The position numbers were made by a program, and so were the translations under genes. From Bubalus kerabau (Eukaryota; Chordata; Mammalia; Artiodactyla; Bovidae): a stretch of 64,000 nucleotides of DNA. The stretch is from assembly GCF_029407905.1 (NCBI RefSeq), contig NC_073624.1, positions 1,500,501 through 1,564,500 of the forward strand, given 5' to 3'. Each line of letters opens with the position of its first letter. Position 1 is the stretch's first letter. Below, in pieces: positions 1 to 11,319 of the stretch. The notes below the pieces were generated by a model. That model searched no databases and had not been told where the DNA came from. It saw nothing but the letters and a program-made list of their open reading frames with translations.

Positions 1-470
1 AACAAAGGTTCGTCTAGTCAAGGCTATGGTTTTTCCTGTGGTCATGTATGGATGTGAGAGTTGGACTGTGAAGAAGGCTGAGCGCCGAAGAATTGATGCT
101 TTTGAACTGTGGTGTTGGAGAAGACTCTTGAGAGTCCCTTGGACTGCAAGGAGATCCAACCAGTCCATTCTGAAGGAGATCAGGCCTGGGATTTCTTTGG
201 AAGGAATGATGCTAAAGCTGAAACTCCAGTACTTTGGCCACCTCATGTGAAGAGTTGACTCATTGGAAAAGAGTCTGATGCTGGGAGGGATTGGGGGCAG
301 GAGGAGAAGGGGACAACAGAGGATGAGACGGCTGGATGGCATCACTGACTCGATGGTCGTGAGTCTGGGTGAACTCCGGGGGTTGGTGGCGGACAGGGAG
401 GCCTGGGGTGCTGCGATTCATGGGTTGCAAAGAGTTGGACACGACTGAGTAACTGAACTGAACTGAACTG
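1..470 (+). repeat. BovB (RTE LINE) 3' end, truncated by window edge
   Basis: This is the 3' end of a BovB retrotransposon. The frame from 26 encodes the C-terminal tail of BovB ORF2, with the hallmark stretches FPVVMYGCESW, RRIDAFELWCWRRLL and WLDGITDSM-like (here RLDGITDSM). A TGA at 248-250 replaces the arginine codon expected after FGHLM, probably CpG decay. The same frame then stays open to about 448. The element ends in the BovA-like sequence GTTGGACACGACTGAG and a short ACTGA-type tail at 444-470, as BovB does. Not functional. Confidence 0.92.
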
Positions 471-1504
471 CGCCCCCCTCTCCCAGGAAGTGGGGCAGAC
501 AGGACGATGGGGGTTACAGATGGTCAAGTTTGGTCTTGGAGGGAGCACAGGCCAACGCTTTGCTAACAGAAGGAAGGGACGAGACAGATGGGGGAGTCAG
601 AGAGACAGACAGATGGCCCCCATCAGCAGGGACCAGCCCCCACCTCCAGGGCCTGGCAGAAGCAGCGGACTTGGGGCACCAGGGAGATGGAAGGGGTGCG
701 GGGAGGCCCAGCCTGCTCTCTGAGCGGGGTCCCGAGGGCCCTGCCCCACCACGTGTCTGCTACAGGAGAGGCTTCCTGGAGGCGCATCCCAGGCTGGATT
801 CACACAGGAGGCCCGAAGCCCATCTTCCGGCCGTGTGTATGGAGAGGAAAGGGCTTGAGGTCCTCTCAGGCCCCAGATACTCGCCCCCCCAGACCTCTGG
901 CCGCCGGACCCTTGAGAAGGGAAGCCCCCTGGGTTTGCAGGGCTGGTGGAGAGAGAAAAGGGCTTCAAACAAAACCATCACAGCAAGAAGGCTTACAGCC
1001 CTCTGTTACCCTGGCCCCAGATCTGGGTACAAAACCATTCTGCAAGAATGCTGCACCCTCCCTGGGGGTCAGCACCACCTGGGCACAGAGTCAGGTGGGG
1101 GACTCAGTCTCCTTTGAACCAGGCACCACATGAAGGGTCCTGGGAAGGCTAGGCCAGTTCCCAGGCAGCCGCCTCCAGGAACTGCATCCAGACCGTCTCT
1201 AGAAGGACCCCCGGGACCGCGCAGGAGCCGCGGCATTGCCAGGCACAGGGCAGGACGCCCCAGAACCTTCTAGACTCCACTCAGCCCCGCTGCCCGCCTC
1301 GGGCCTGGCGGGAAAGGCCATGCGTGTGTCTCCCTCCCAGCTCCATCCTGGACAAGCCCGGTTGTCCACGTTTAAATCCATGCAAAGGCGGCCGTCAGCC
1401 TCAGGGGCCGGGAGGCCGGGCTGCGGGCCGCCCGCAGCCATGATGGATTTTGCCCCTCCGCCTTTCATGCTGCGGAAGACGCCGCCCATTTGTTCTGCCT
1501 GAGG
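471..1504. other. GC-rich single-copy DNA, nothing recognised
   Basis: No known repeat or exon was recognised. The overlapping open frames of up to 195 codons on both strands have no recognisable domain and fit chance in GC-rich sequence. CpG becomes frequent from about 1180 to 1480. Confidence 0.5.
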
Positions 1505-1640
1505 TGCATCCACAGGTCTGCGAATATAATAACTTGAGAGGAAATTGAAGTAGTTAGTGTGAAGTGATGGGCATTTGAAGGAGCCTCCCACTTGACCTGT
1601 GGGACTAATTTTTCAAACGCCATTTATTGTCTGACTTGAG
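1505..1640. promoter_or_regulatory. AT-rich island, candidate conserved non-coding element
   Basis: A short AT-rich block sits abruptly between CpG-rich flanks. It contains AATATAATAACTT, GACTAATTTTTC and CCATTTATTG and matches no repeat family I know. Function is inferred only from composition and motif content. Confidence 0.3.
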
Positions 1641-3159
1641 CAAGTCAGACCCCCTCTGCGTGGGGCGGCCTCGCAGGCTCCATCGGGAGACAGCCAAGGA
1701 TTTGGGGGTTTGCAACCTCCCATTCAGCTGGGGACCCCCTCCCCACTGTGTGACGCCTGCAGCCGGAGTGTCTCTTTTCCTCCCGGCACCAGTGGCCCCA
1801 GGCTACGCCGGCTCGGACGCGGGGCGGGGTGGGGGGAATCCGGGACTGGCTGTGGGCTTGCGGTCTGGGCTCTGCCTTCCGGGGTGGAGGACCACGCGAG
1901 CCGCGGGTTGAACGTCTCTGTTACGAGGACCTTTCAAGATGGCATTGCTTTTTAGGCAGACAGTCAGGCGCTGAAGCCCCAAGCAGTCTCAGGTGGGGAC
2001 ATTCATCTTGGAAAGAGTGGAAAACTGACGCTTTCCCATTTCACTGCCGAGGAGAAAAGTGAGCTTGTCCGTCAGCCCCCGGATGGAAACCTCCGCCCCC
2101 GCCAGCATCCGCATCTTCATTAGATGGAGCGGGTGCTGGCGGCTCCTGGACCCCGGGCATCGGGGTGTGGGTGAAGTCAGCGCCTCCTTTAGGGCCTGGA
2201 GCACGTAGTTCACCCGCAGCTGTTCGGAGGTCTCGCAGAGCCCATCCCAGCCATTCTGGCTCCTGGCTCTTAATCCTCCCCATCTCTTGTCATAACCCGT
2301 CATTTCAGGGTCTGCTCGACGTCCCTCCCACCAGGCCGGCCGCTTGCGCCTTGAGGGCCGTCTCTCCCAGGATCATGTCCACCTGCCCTCATCTGTCTGG
2401 GGCCCCGCTTCTCCCGCCCCGCACCCCCATCGCTCTGTCCCTCTCTCCTGTGTCGGCTCCTCAGCGCCTGGACCCCCCACACCCACCCCACGCCCCCTAA
2501 CCCACCTTGGGCCGCCTGTCCTGTGCTCATCCTCAACCTGTCCCTCCCGAGCCCCTTCTCCAAGGGGCCGTCCTGAGTGCACAGGTGACCCCACCGCGGG
2601 CCGGGGCTGCACGCACCCTTCTGAATCAGTGGAATTAACTGGAACCAACCAGCTGGGCTGGTCTGGGTTGTGGCTTCCGAGGGCCGCGCGCCCTCCTGCG
2701 TGGTCTAAGGTTGAGATTGTATATCTGCGTGCATCCCTGACTGACTCCACCCACGTGGCGCTTACCTGTTAGGTTCTAAAGCTCTTTCTAGTAGGAGGAG
2801 CCTATCAGTGACGTCCAAGACAGTCCAGCGGGGCTCACAGGAGGTGCCCACAGGTCTCTGAGCCCCCGAGGATCCCTGCACACCGGGCGTCTGACACTGT
2901 CCTCCCGCCCCCTCCTGACCTCAGCGCCTCCCACGTCCTATCCCACCGGCCCCCTCCCACGTCCTAAAAATGCCCAGAAGCCCCTGCTGTCCTCCCGGCC
3001 CTCCCAGAACCCTGTCCCTCTCAGCCCTTCCTGGACTCGTGTGGGTGCAGCCGGGAGGGGTCTCCTCATCCACCCGGACCCCCAGGCTTACAGCGGGCAT
3101 TTCCTACATCACTGAAGGATGGGTCTATGTGGCCCATCCACATAGACTTCAGTTTTGGT
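1641..3159. other. GC-rich single-copy DNA, nothing recognised
   Basis: No repeat, exon or RNA was recognised. A perfect 10-bp-stem hairpin with a 5-nt loop lies at 3123-3147. Long overlapping frames at 1989-2772 on both strands look compositional. Confidence 0.5.
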
Positions 3160-3290
3160 CCAAACCAAATGGCTCAGAATCAGGCCTTCCTGACTAGCTG
3201 TGAGATCGGGCACCATCTCTAGCTTCCCATCCCCTTTCTGTGAAAACTGGGGTGTGGGGATGAGGTAAGGAGATGGATGGGCTCCAGGTT
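3160..3290 (+). repeat. MIR-like SINE fragment
   Basis: The order CTAGCTGTGAGATC, then a pyrimidine-rich run, then TTTCTGTGAAAACTGGGG follows the MIR core (CTAGCTGTGTGACC to CATCTGTAAAATGGGG). The copy is very diverged, so the call is tentative. Confidence 0.4.
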
Positions 3291-3394
3291 GGTCGTTTAC
3301 AACTGGTCTCCTGTTTGCATTCCCTGAGGCAAGAGAGAGGTGGGCGCCAGTCAGGAATTTACAGCCAGCCTCCTGTGTGCCCTCCAAAACGGAA

Positions 3395-4090
3395 GTAGCA
3401 ACAAAAACAGGGGTAATACTCAGTCTTCGCCTCTTGTAAACTTCCCAAGGTAACAGTCATGGCAAGGGCAAAGAGAGGCAAACCCTGTCCGAGTAAAGGA
3501 TTAAGAGATCTCCGCTCCCCGGCTTTCTTTTAGAGCAAGAGAGACAGCACACACGTGCAGAAAGGCTCCTTGAAGTCAAAAGTCGGAGGGTAATTCCAGG
3601 CCATAATGACTCTTGCTCCTCCCAGAAGCCTTTACTTCGAGATCCATCTGGGCTGAGGGATGGGTGTGCACCCCTGGGGTGGGTCCTGAGACAAAGTAAC
3701 CAACAAGGGGGCAAAGCAAGATGATTGGCTTGAGGGAAGACAGTGACTCGCAAAGCTGCCCTCTTACAAAGGATTTAAACTTCCCAAAGGCGCGACTCTC
3801 TCTCTGAGCTTGCCCGTGCACCTTTCCACCTGTAATGTTATTTTCAATAAACTTCTCACTTTACTCTGTACCTTCTGCCTCCTTGCCTGAATTTGTTCTT
3901 GACTAGGCAAGCAAGGACCCAGGACCTCAGCCCTAACTGCTGGTCCCTGCGGTCTAGTGTTTAGGACTCCCAGTCCTGGAAACTAAGACCCTGCTTCCAG
4001 CTGCTGCTTGCTGCAAGCTGCCGTTTACTGCTGAGTGCATCCGAAATCAGGGAGATCCATCTTACTAATTCAGAGAAGCCACTTAGGGTC
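3395..4090 (+). repeat. Candidate solo LTR of an endogenous retrovirus
   Basis: The block has LTR-like order: a promoter-like part with GGATTTAAAC near 3772, a polyadenylation signal AATAAA near 3847, then a U5-like pyrimidine-rich stretch. It continues into sequence resembling a ruminant LTR 3' region (GGAAACTAAGACCCTGCTTC at 3978). No gag, pol or env frame is adjacent, so this would be a solo LTR. The ends are uncertain because no clear TG/CA termini or duplicated target site were found. Confidence 0.48.
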
Positions 4091-4189
4091 AGTGGAGCTG
4101 GGAGGTGTGAAGGTCTTTCTCGACAGCAGAGGTATGTCACTGCCCCAGGGTGAAGCACAGCTGACAGACCACGGATGGTGGTGAGTGAG

Positions 4190-5140
4190 TGTCTGATGGA
4201 TGGATGGGTGGGTGGATGGATGGATGGGTGGATGGATGGGTGGGTGGATGGATGGGTAGATGGATGGGTGGGTGGATGATGGGTGGATGGATGATGGATG
4301 ATGGATGGGTGGGTAGATGGATGGATGGGTAGGTGGATGGATGGGTGGATGGGTGGATGGATGGATGGATGGGTGGATGGATGGAAGGATAGATGGGTGG
4401 GTGGGTGGATGGATGGGTGGGTGGATGGATGGGTGGGTGTATGGATGAATGGATGAATGGATGGATGGATGGAAGGATAGATGGATGGGTGGGTGGATGG
4501 ATGCATGGGTGGATGGGTGGATGGATGAGTGGATGGATGCATGGATGGGTGGATGGATGGAAGGATAGATGGATGGGTGGTTGGATGGGTGGGTGGATGG
4601 ATGGATGGGTGGATGGATGGGTGGATGGATGGGTGGATGGATGGATGCATGATGGGTGGATGGATGGAAGGATAGATGGATGGGTGGGTGGATGGATGGG
4701 TGGATGAATGGATGAATGGATGGACGGATGGAAGGATAGATGGATGGGTGGGTAGATGGATGGATGAGTGGATGGGTGGATGGATGAGTGGATGGGTGGG
4801 TGGATGGATGGGTGAGTGGATGGGTGGGTGGATGGATGGGTGGGTGTATGGGTGGATGGATAGATGGATGGGTGGATGAGGATGGAAGGATAGATGGATG
4901 GATGGATGGATGGATGGGTGGCTAGATGGATGGATGGATGGATGGGTGGCTAGATGGATGGATGGGTGGATGGATGGATGGGTGGGTGGATGGGTGGATG
5001 GGTGGAAGGATAGATAGATGGATGATGGATGGATGGGTGGCTGGATGGATGGGTGGATGGTGAGTAGATAGAATGATGGATGGATGATGGATGGATGGAT
5101 GAACAGAATGAATGATGGATGGAGAGATAGACATGTTTTG
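4190..5140 (+). repeat. GGAT-type microsatellite/minisatellite array
   Basis: About 0.95 kb of near-continuous tetranucleotide repeat mixing GGAT and GGGT units (GGATGGATGGGT), with interspersed GAAGGATAGATGGATG and GATGATGGATG variants. Longer local blocks recur, for example GGAAGGATAGATGGATGGGT at several places, so it has a higher-order layer. The antisense strand is open for 410 codons across it and into the flanks as a His-Pro-Ser-Ile-Thr run; this results from a 4-bp repeat read as 12 bp and is not a gene. Confidence 0.96.
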
Positions 5141-6366
5141 TGGGCATCCCCACCCAGAACTGGGTCTGGCCCCTCAGTGACCACAGGTGACACAGTCAGA
5201 CAATTGACAGTTACACAGAAGCTGCCCCTGGAGGAAGTGCTCAGGGACCACCGAGGGTGACCCTCTCCAACCCTATCCTGCTGCCTGAGGCCCAGTTCCT
5301 GGAGGTCAATTCAGGGACAGCTTGGGGAGTGTCTCCTCTCCCAGAGGCCCAGGCCGGGTGTCCAGAAACCCGCTCACCTTGTCTCTATCCAGGGAGTGGA
5401 CTGCTCGCTGCAGGGTGGGTGTGCCACACCTCCAGGGCCACCCGTGGGTCCCTCGTCACTTGGAGCAGAAGGAATCTCAGAACTGGACGGGAACTCGGCC
5501 TCGGGGATGCCCATTTCTGTCCCTGGGTAATGCTGGGCCTGCTGCCATGTCCTGGGGGATCTTTGTTAGCAAAAGCAGTGTGACAGGATCAGCTCCAGGC
5601 AGCTGTGAGCCCTAAAGACAGGATTTCAGTGGTGTTTGGAGCACAAGGAGGCTGGGTCCTCCACCGGCCTACTTCCCACAGGAGACGCAGCCCCCATGGC
5701 TCCGGTTCCTGTGCACGCGGCCACCAGCCGTCCGGGGTGCGTGTGGTCACCGCATCTGGGCGGCCGCGTCTGTGTCCCTCTCCTGATGTTACCGAGGAAG
5801 CAGAGGGGTGCAGGCTTTCCTCTCAACGCCGCTCCCCCTAATGCCCCTCGTGATGAAAGAGAGCATGACCCCCAGAGAATCAGACACAGCAGTAGGACAG
5901 GAGCCCACGCGAGGCAGCATGGACAGCGAAGGAGACACACAGGCCAGGCCAGGCCTCTTCGCAGGGACGGCTGCGGGCACAGGGGGACCCAGGCAGAGAG
6001 CTGGTGAAGGGCGTGCGCTGACCTCCGGTGACAGGGGCCCGACGCCGCAGGGGCTGTGGCCACACGAAGGCAGGAGCAGATCTCAGTGCCCTGTCTCTCC
6101 AGCACGCCCGCCTGGGTCTCACTGGGAGGTCTTGGTTCCCTCTGTGCCTTTGACCCTGTGAGCGGTCAGTGCGCTTGACCTTGTGTGAGGGCCGATGGGA
6201 AGGCGCCCAACCCAGCGAGCTGGCTCCATCAACCAGGCACACGTGGGTGATGCAATACTCTTACAGCAAAGACACAAAACAAGTGGTTCTGCGTCAGAAC
6301 AGCGCCAGGGTGAGTCCCATGCAGTTGTTGGTATTTTGTCCATAAATAAATACAAGCACACAGCGG
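5141..6366. other. GC-rich single-copy DNA, nothing recognised
   Basis: No repeat or exon recognised. Overlapping frames on both strands (up to 159 codons near 5626-6105) carry no domain. Confidence 0.5.
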
Positions 6367-6580
6367 TCTTCCCATATGGCGCTGGTGAACCTGCCTGCCA
6401 ATGCGGGGGACATAGGAGACCTGGGCTCCATCCTGGGCCAGAAAGATCCCCTGGATGAGGGCATGGCAACCCACTCCAGTGTTCTTACCTGGAGAATCCC
6501 ATGGACAGAGGAGCCTGGCAGACTACGGCCAATAGGATCCCAAAGAGTCAGACACGGCTGAAGTGACTTAGCATGCACAC
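6367..6580 (+). repeat. Bov-tA SINE
   Basis: A tRNA-derived head (CTGCCTGCCAATGCGGG, with a decayed B-box region near 6420) is followed by a BovA body: GGCAACCCACTCCAGTGTTC, TGGAGAATCCCATGGACAGA, then AAGAGTCAGACACGGCTGAAG. Its length fits a full-length, moderately diverged element. Confidence 0.9.
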
Positions 6581-6594
6581 ACGTGGACACGGAT

Positions 6595-6790
6595 ATCTTT
6601 GTGCATCCTCAACAGGAAACAATAATTATAATTAGCACCGAGGGTTTATTTTTAATATAACCCAGGGACTTTATATGACTTATCTTATACCTCAAACTCT
6701 AAAATGTTTATTTTAGCTGAAATAAGGAGAAACTTTCAGATTTTCATCTTTCTGTATTTTTTTGTTGTTTTGGTTTGAAACAGAAGTGAG
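6595..6790. promoter_or_regulatory. AT-rich island, candidate conserved non-coding element
   Basis: An AT-rich stretch with AATAATTATAATTAGC and TTTATTTTTAATATAACC lies between a SINE and GC-rich DNA. It matches no repeat I know. The regulatory reading is inference from TAAT/ATTA density. Confidence 0.3.
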
Positions 6791-8558
6791 ATCTCCCAGC
6801 GGTGTCTCCTTAGGGGGTGGCAAAGAGGCCATCTGCTCTCCAAAGCCCCACCCCCACCCCAGCATCTAGGAAGCCCCCCCAGAGGCATCCTGGGTGCTGG
6901 GGGGGAGGGGTCAATGTCCAGCGTCCTGGGTCGAGGGCAGTGTCCTCAGCTGGTGATGAAACAGAGGGGCCGGCGGGGTGACTGCCTGGGGAGAGGGGCT
7001 CCAAACATTGCCCCTGCCCAGCTGCCTCCGAGTTGCTCCTGATTGGGCCCCTGGGGAGGGCCAGGGAGGGGTTGACCCCATCCACACACTCCACTAATCT
7101 GCGCTAATCTGCAGTATGTGAGGTCAAGGGGTTTTTTTTTTTTTTTTTTTTTTTAACAACATCAGCTGTTTCAATATACAGTCACCAGGATACCTGCATC
7201 CAGCTCTGCTGGGAGGAGAGACACAGACTCTGCAAAACAAAGCAGGAGGCTGAACCGTGAAAGAGGGGAGACAGGGGCCCAGTGCCTCTCGGCAAACAGG
7301 CGGGCTGACCGGGAGCTACCCCTCTTCCCGGGGCCCCTGCATCTGGAGCCCCCAAGGCCGGCCCTGCAGCACCGCGGAGCGGACCTGGTGAGGGTGACCA
7401 CGCGCTTTGTCGTGCAAACCCAGACGCTTGGCCCGGGGTAGACGTGGCCTGGGTGAGACGCAGGGGCAGCAGGAGAGGACCAACCAAAGCCACTCCGTGT
7501 CCCCCCCCACTTACAGGCTGGCCCCTGGAAATAATGCCCACACTGAGAAGTGCCAACAAGTTCACCCTTGTGCTCACCCTGCCCTCCAGCTCCCCAGGAC
7601 AGACCACCCATGCCCATGGAGGGGGAACACAGAGCAGTGGCTGCTGGCTCACCACCAACCTCCAGTCTCCCACTTCCCCTCTGTCTAGTGGACGCTCCCA
7701 AGTTTACCTGGGCACACGGCTGCCTAGCAAGGGATGACCCAGATGTGGCCATGCGACTGTCTGGGCCCCCGTGAGCAGAAGGGATGCACACCCCTTTGGG
7801 GCGATGATCTTCAAAACAGTGGGCATGTAGTCCCTTTGCCCTGTTCTTCCTTCCAGTCAAATGAATAGCAGATATGATGGCAGGAGCTGGAGCAGCCACT
7901 CTGGGCCCAGAGTCAGAAGCTACCTGTTGAGATGGTAGTCACCCCACCAGCCCATCACTTCCTACCTTCTAACTGCTTAGTGAGGGCTATTTGTTACCCC
8001 TATTTAGATGGTATAAGTCATATAGGTTGAAGGCACATGGATCCCTAACAAGTTGGCGGGAACTCAGGTTTCCACGCTGACATGTTCCAGGCCGGTGCAG
8101 ACAGCACCCTCAGGTGGGAGTGCAAAACCATTTTCACCAGTCCCTGCTCTTTCCTCTCAAGAAGTTTGGTGACCCCAGCCCTTCGGCCCTGAGGAAAGCC
8201 AGCTGACTACCCTGGGCATGTTTCCTCCTGGTGGTGATACAGGAACCAGCTGCTCCTCCTTCACAGCCCCAGGGTCTCAGAGCCCTTCGTTCCAGCCCAG
8301 CTCAGGGCACAGATGGGGAGAGACTGTAGGAACTAGCTTGGACCAGAGTGCCCTGTCCTTCTGATGCCCTTCATTTGGTAAGAACTGGCCCCGCGCCCCA
8401 GTGCCCTCGGGGTGTGGGAGCCCATGGGCACCTGGGGAGTCTTCTAGTCGTCATGGTTTTATCAGGAGAAAGAGGCTCCTCTGCATCCATGTCAGAACCA
8501 TCGCTATGCCTCCTAAGACGCCACTTGAGAGAAAGTGAGCAGAGCAAATGAAGGGTCA
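6791..8558. other. Single-copy DNA with an antisense 242-codon open frame
   Basis: No repeat recognised. The antisense strand is open from 7899 to 7171 (242 codons) and its stop lies 16 bp from the T23 tract at 7132-7154. That could be the poly(A) tail of a minus-strand retrocopy, but I recognise no protein family in the frame. The part 7860-8340 is of ordinary composition with no recognised feature. Confidence 0.4.
7132..7154 (-). repeat. Poly(T) tract, T23
   Basis: An uninterrupted run of 23 T. Such tracts usually mark the 3' tail of a minus-strand retroelement. No known SINE or LINE body follows it on the right, which leaves the source unexplained. Confidence 0.9.
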
Positions 8559-8825
8559 CGTGTGCTTAACCCCTCAGTCGTGTCCTGACTCTCTGTGACC
8601 CCACGGACTGCACCCACCTGGTTCCTCTGTCCACGGGATTTGTGACCCCATGAACTGTAGCCCGCCAGGCCCCTCTGTCCATGGGATTCTCCAGCAAGAA
8701 TACTGGAGTGTGTTGCCGTTTCCTCCTCCAGGGGGGTCTTCCCGACTCAGAGATCAGACCCGCGTCTCCTGGCTCTCCTGCATTGGCAGGCAGGTTATTT
8801 ACCAGCTGAGCCACCAGGGAAGCTG
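8559..8825 (-). repeat. Bov-tA SINE with internal 47-bp duplication
   Basis: Read on the minus strand this is a complete Bov-tA. Its tRNA-like head begins near 8825 (complement of GAGCCACCAGGGAAGC) and its BovA end is near 8560. Two similar copies of the TGTGACCCCA...CTCTGTCCACGGGATT segment lie side by side at 8594-8640 and 8641-8688, making the element about 50 bp longer than usual. Confidence 0.92.
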
Positions 8826-8989
8826 AAGGATCATAAACTTTTCCTAAAATGACAAAGAAAAAAAACAAAACCTTGCAGATATAAGAACCGGACAAGAGGA
8901 GAGAACTTTCAGATGCAAATGAGACAATTCCCAGGGTGTACGTGAGTCCGTGTGCCTGTGGGGGGTGGTGACCACCCACACGGAGTCAT

Positions 8990-9185
8990 GGGAACAGTGG
9001 AATCAAAGAGAGCCACGAAATGGGAAAATATTGGCACTTCTGGTCATCTGAAATCTAAAAAAAAAAATTCTTGACTTTGAACAAAAGAGAAAATTACATA
9101 ATGGTTATTATTAGATTAATGGCTGTTCCCACACCCAATTAGTAAATGTTGAACACATATTTAAAAAGCAATTAGAAGGATCCCC
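8990..9185. promoter_or_regulatory. AT-rich island, candidate conserved non-coding element
   Basis: Dense homeodomain-like cores (ACATAATGGTTATTATTAG, ATTAATGG, CCCAATTAGTAAATG, AGCAATTAG) lie in an island flanked by GC-rich DNA, with an A11 run near 9058. No repeat family recognised. Function is inferred. Confidence 0.33.
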
Positions 9186-9854
9186 ATGATGCTGTGTCTG
9201 GCTCTGCCCAGGTGACAAACTTGAACCTGGGGCCCGAAGCCCGCGCCCTCCCCCGTCCTGACCCACTGCTCCGCAGGGACCACCTTCAGAGCCCCCACAG
9301 CAGAGGAGGGCTGCCCCACCCGGCTGCCTTGTCTTCCCTCCACCACTCGTCCCCCACCAGCTCAGCCCCTGCACTCCCCCCAGGGGCCTTCAGCGCTCCT
9401 GTGTCCTCACCGCCCCGTGCTCGTGGGGCTCCGGCCATGCTCAGCTCCACCCCCCACTGCTGGCCCCGCCCCTGCCTGTGACCTTGGGTAGATCATCTCA
9501 AGGACAACACGGGACCCACTCAGCGCTCCAGCTTGGTAAGTGAACACTCCATAAACGGGAGCCTAAGGGCCGCACACCCTTCCTTCCCACCTGGCCTTGG
9601 GCCTTGGCGATTCAAAGTCTCAGCGTAGCTCTGGGACGAGGGGACAACTCAGGCTGACCCGAGGTGACGCCTGTGAGGCGGGGAGCCCACGCCTGGTGAC
9701 GACTGAGCTTCCGTGTCAGAGCTCCTCCAGCTGACACACAGATGTCTGTGAACTGGGGGTTCTCGGGGGTCCATCCTCTCACGCTCAGGGGTCCAGAGTC
9801 TGGAAGCAACGTGCGCACAGGGCCGTGCTCCCTCCTGGCCCTGGGCCAGGACCC
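9186..9854. other. GC-rich single-copy DNA, nothing recognised
   Basis: No repeat, RNA or exon recognised; open frames are short and overlap on both strands. Confidence 0.5.
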
Positions 9855-10250
9855 TTCCTTGTGTTGATTTAAAAAACAGTGACAACCTGAAGGCTGAGAG
9901 TTGTGTTTTATTTGGTGGGAGTTTTTGGACTGCAAGCCCAGGAGAGTAATCTCAAAGTAATCTTGAGAAATTGCTCTTAGGAGACTGGGGGGTGGCGGGG
10001 GGAAGAGTGGGTCACACAGAAGTTTTACAACAAAGGGCACGTAGTCTGAACATCGAGAGATTATTGTTAGTTAGAGGAAACCACGTACTTCAAGTTAAGG
10101 AATTTAGCCCTTCTCTTTGAATGGGGGACACAAGGGTCTGGGCTCCCTGAAATCAGTCCCTTCATATGCACCTCCGCTCTCGGAGCCAGCATCCTGGGTT
10201 TTGTTCACATCCCGGGCGCCTTGGGCTCACCGTAAGGAGTGGGTGCCATC
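9855..10250 (-). repeat. Ruminant-type ERV LTR
   Basis: On the minus strand the block carries a polyadenylation signal in CCACCAAATAAAACACAAC (complement of 9900-9920), followed by a CTCTCAGCCTTCAGGTTGT end. To the right are U3/R-like sequences such as the complement of AACAAAGGGCACGTAGTCTG. The arrangement resembles a widespread ruminant LTR. No retroviral coding sequence is attached, so it is probably a solo LTR; edges are approximate. Confidence 0.6.
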
Positions 10251-10284
10251 CCGTGGCTGTTAGAGCGCAGGTAATTTTCTCCTT

Positions 10285-10670
10285 CCTGAGCGCCCTGAAG
10301 GGCTGGAATCACCGATGACCGTGACATCCTTGTTTACTGACATGACGGAAGTGCTCCGTTTCTCACCGGGTTCTCTCGAGGCTGCTGGTGGCTCCAGGGG
10401 CCCCGGACTTGCGGCCGCCTCGCCTGTCTCTTCCTCTGTCTTCATGTGGCCCCCTCCCTGCTGCGTGTCTGAGTCTCAAAATCTCCCTTTTTTGCCCCTT
10501 ATAAAGACGCCTCTCATTGGATTTAGGGCCTACCCTAAATCCCGGGTGATCTCAGCCTGATGCTTAATTACACCTGTGAAGAGCCTTTATCCAAATCACA
10601 TCACATTCAATGTTCTCGAGGGTTAGGACCTGGGCATATCTTCTGGGGCCACCACTGAGCCCACTTTACC
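10285..10670 (-). repeat. MLT1-like MaLR LTR
   Basis: On the minus strand the order is AGTGGTGGCCCCAGAAGATA, GGTCCTAACCCTCGAGAAC, TGTAATTAAG, GGGTAGGCCCTAAATCCAAT, GTCTTTATAAG, then GGCCACATGAAGACAGAGG and GGAGCCACCAGCAGCCTCGA. This is the characteristic sequence of landmarks in MLT1-type mammalian LTRs. It is old, short and not associated with internal sequence. Confidence 0.72.
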
Positions 10671-11104
10671 CGCAGGTGTGGGCCCCTATAAGCAGATGTG
10701 CGCCCAGCCTGTGTTTTGAGAGTAGAAAATGCCCCTTCCTTTCTCGCCTTCCCTCTGTGTCCCAACAATGGAGGCCACCCCTCACCCCAGAAACCTGCCT
10801 GAGCCCCCAGATCTTTTCTCTCATTCAGAGCTCCCCACGGCCATGCCGGCCGCTGCACCAGCTGCCCCATGCCTCCTCCCTGGCAGGTCTGCACTCCTCA
10901 ACCTGGATCAGAGGCCCCGCTGCACAGGATATCTAGCCTCAAGGCTCAGAAGTACAAGCGGCGTCAAAACCAGACCGGCAAAGGAGCGGGGTATAAAGAC
11001 AGCGGTGCAGAGTCTGCAACGGGAAGGGGAGGCACCGGGCAGTCCGTGGCCTCCACGGGGCGCAAACCGCAGCTGGGGGCATCGGGGGAGAGACTGACCA
11101 GGGC

Positions 11105-11300
11105 TCATTAGCCCGCTCTGCTCCGAGAGCTTGATTGAATGAGGTTTTTGGTTTGGCTTCGCTGGTTATTGTAGTTTTTTCCATTATTTCATTGTGCAAA
11201 TTCCTCGTAGAGTCAGCAGAATCTGGAGGCAAACTGAGCAGCTACTGTGAAGTGTGAAAAATTACCCTCAACGAACGCAAGCAAACTATTTGCTTATGGG
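11105..11300. promoter_or_regulatory. AT-rich island beside a CpG-rich block
   Basis: The island contains GAGCTTGATTGAATGAGG, TGGTTATTGTAGTTTTTTCC, CCATTATTTCATTGTGC and CAAACTATTTGC, with no recognised repeat. It abuts the CpG-rich stretch that follows. A regulatory role is inference only. Confidence 0.3.
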
Positions 11301-11319
11301 ATCAGCGCGTGGAAATGAG

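Noticed and set aside
530..1133. 195- and 181-codon frames near the window start
   Set aside because: Overlapping frames in GC-rich DNA with no domain and no supporting signals.
3961..5193. 410-codon antisense open frame rich in His, Pro, Ser, Ile
   Set aside because: It is a tetranucleotide array read in frame (12-bp period); there are no stops because the repeat lacks them. Not a protein gene.
7920..8060. Possible MIR or other old repeat
   Set aside because: Only one short word resembled MIR; the order of landmarks did not hold.
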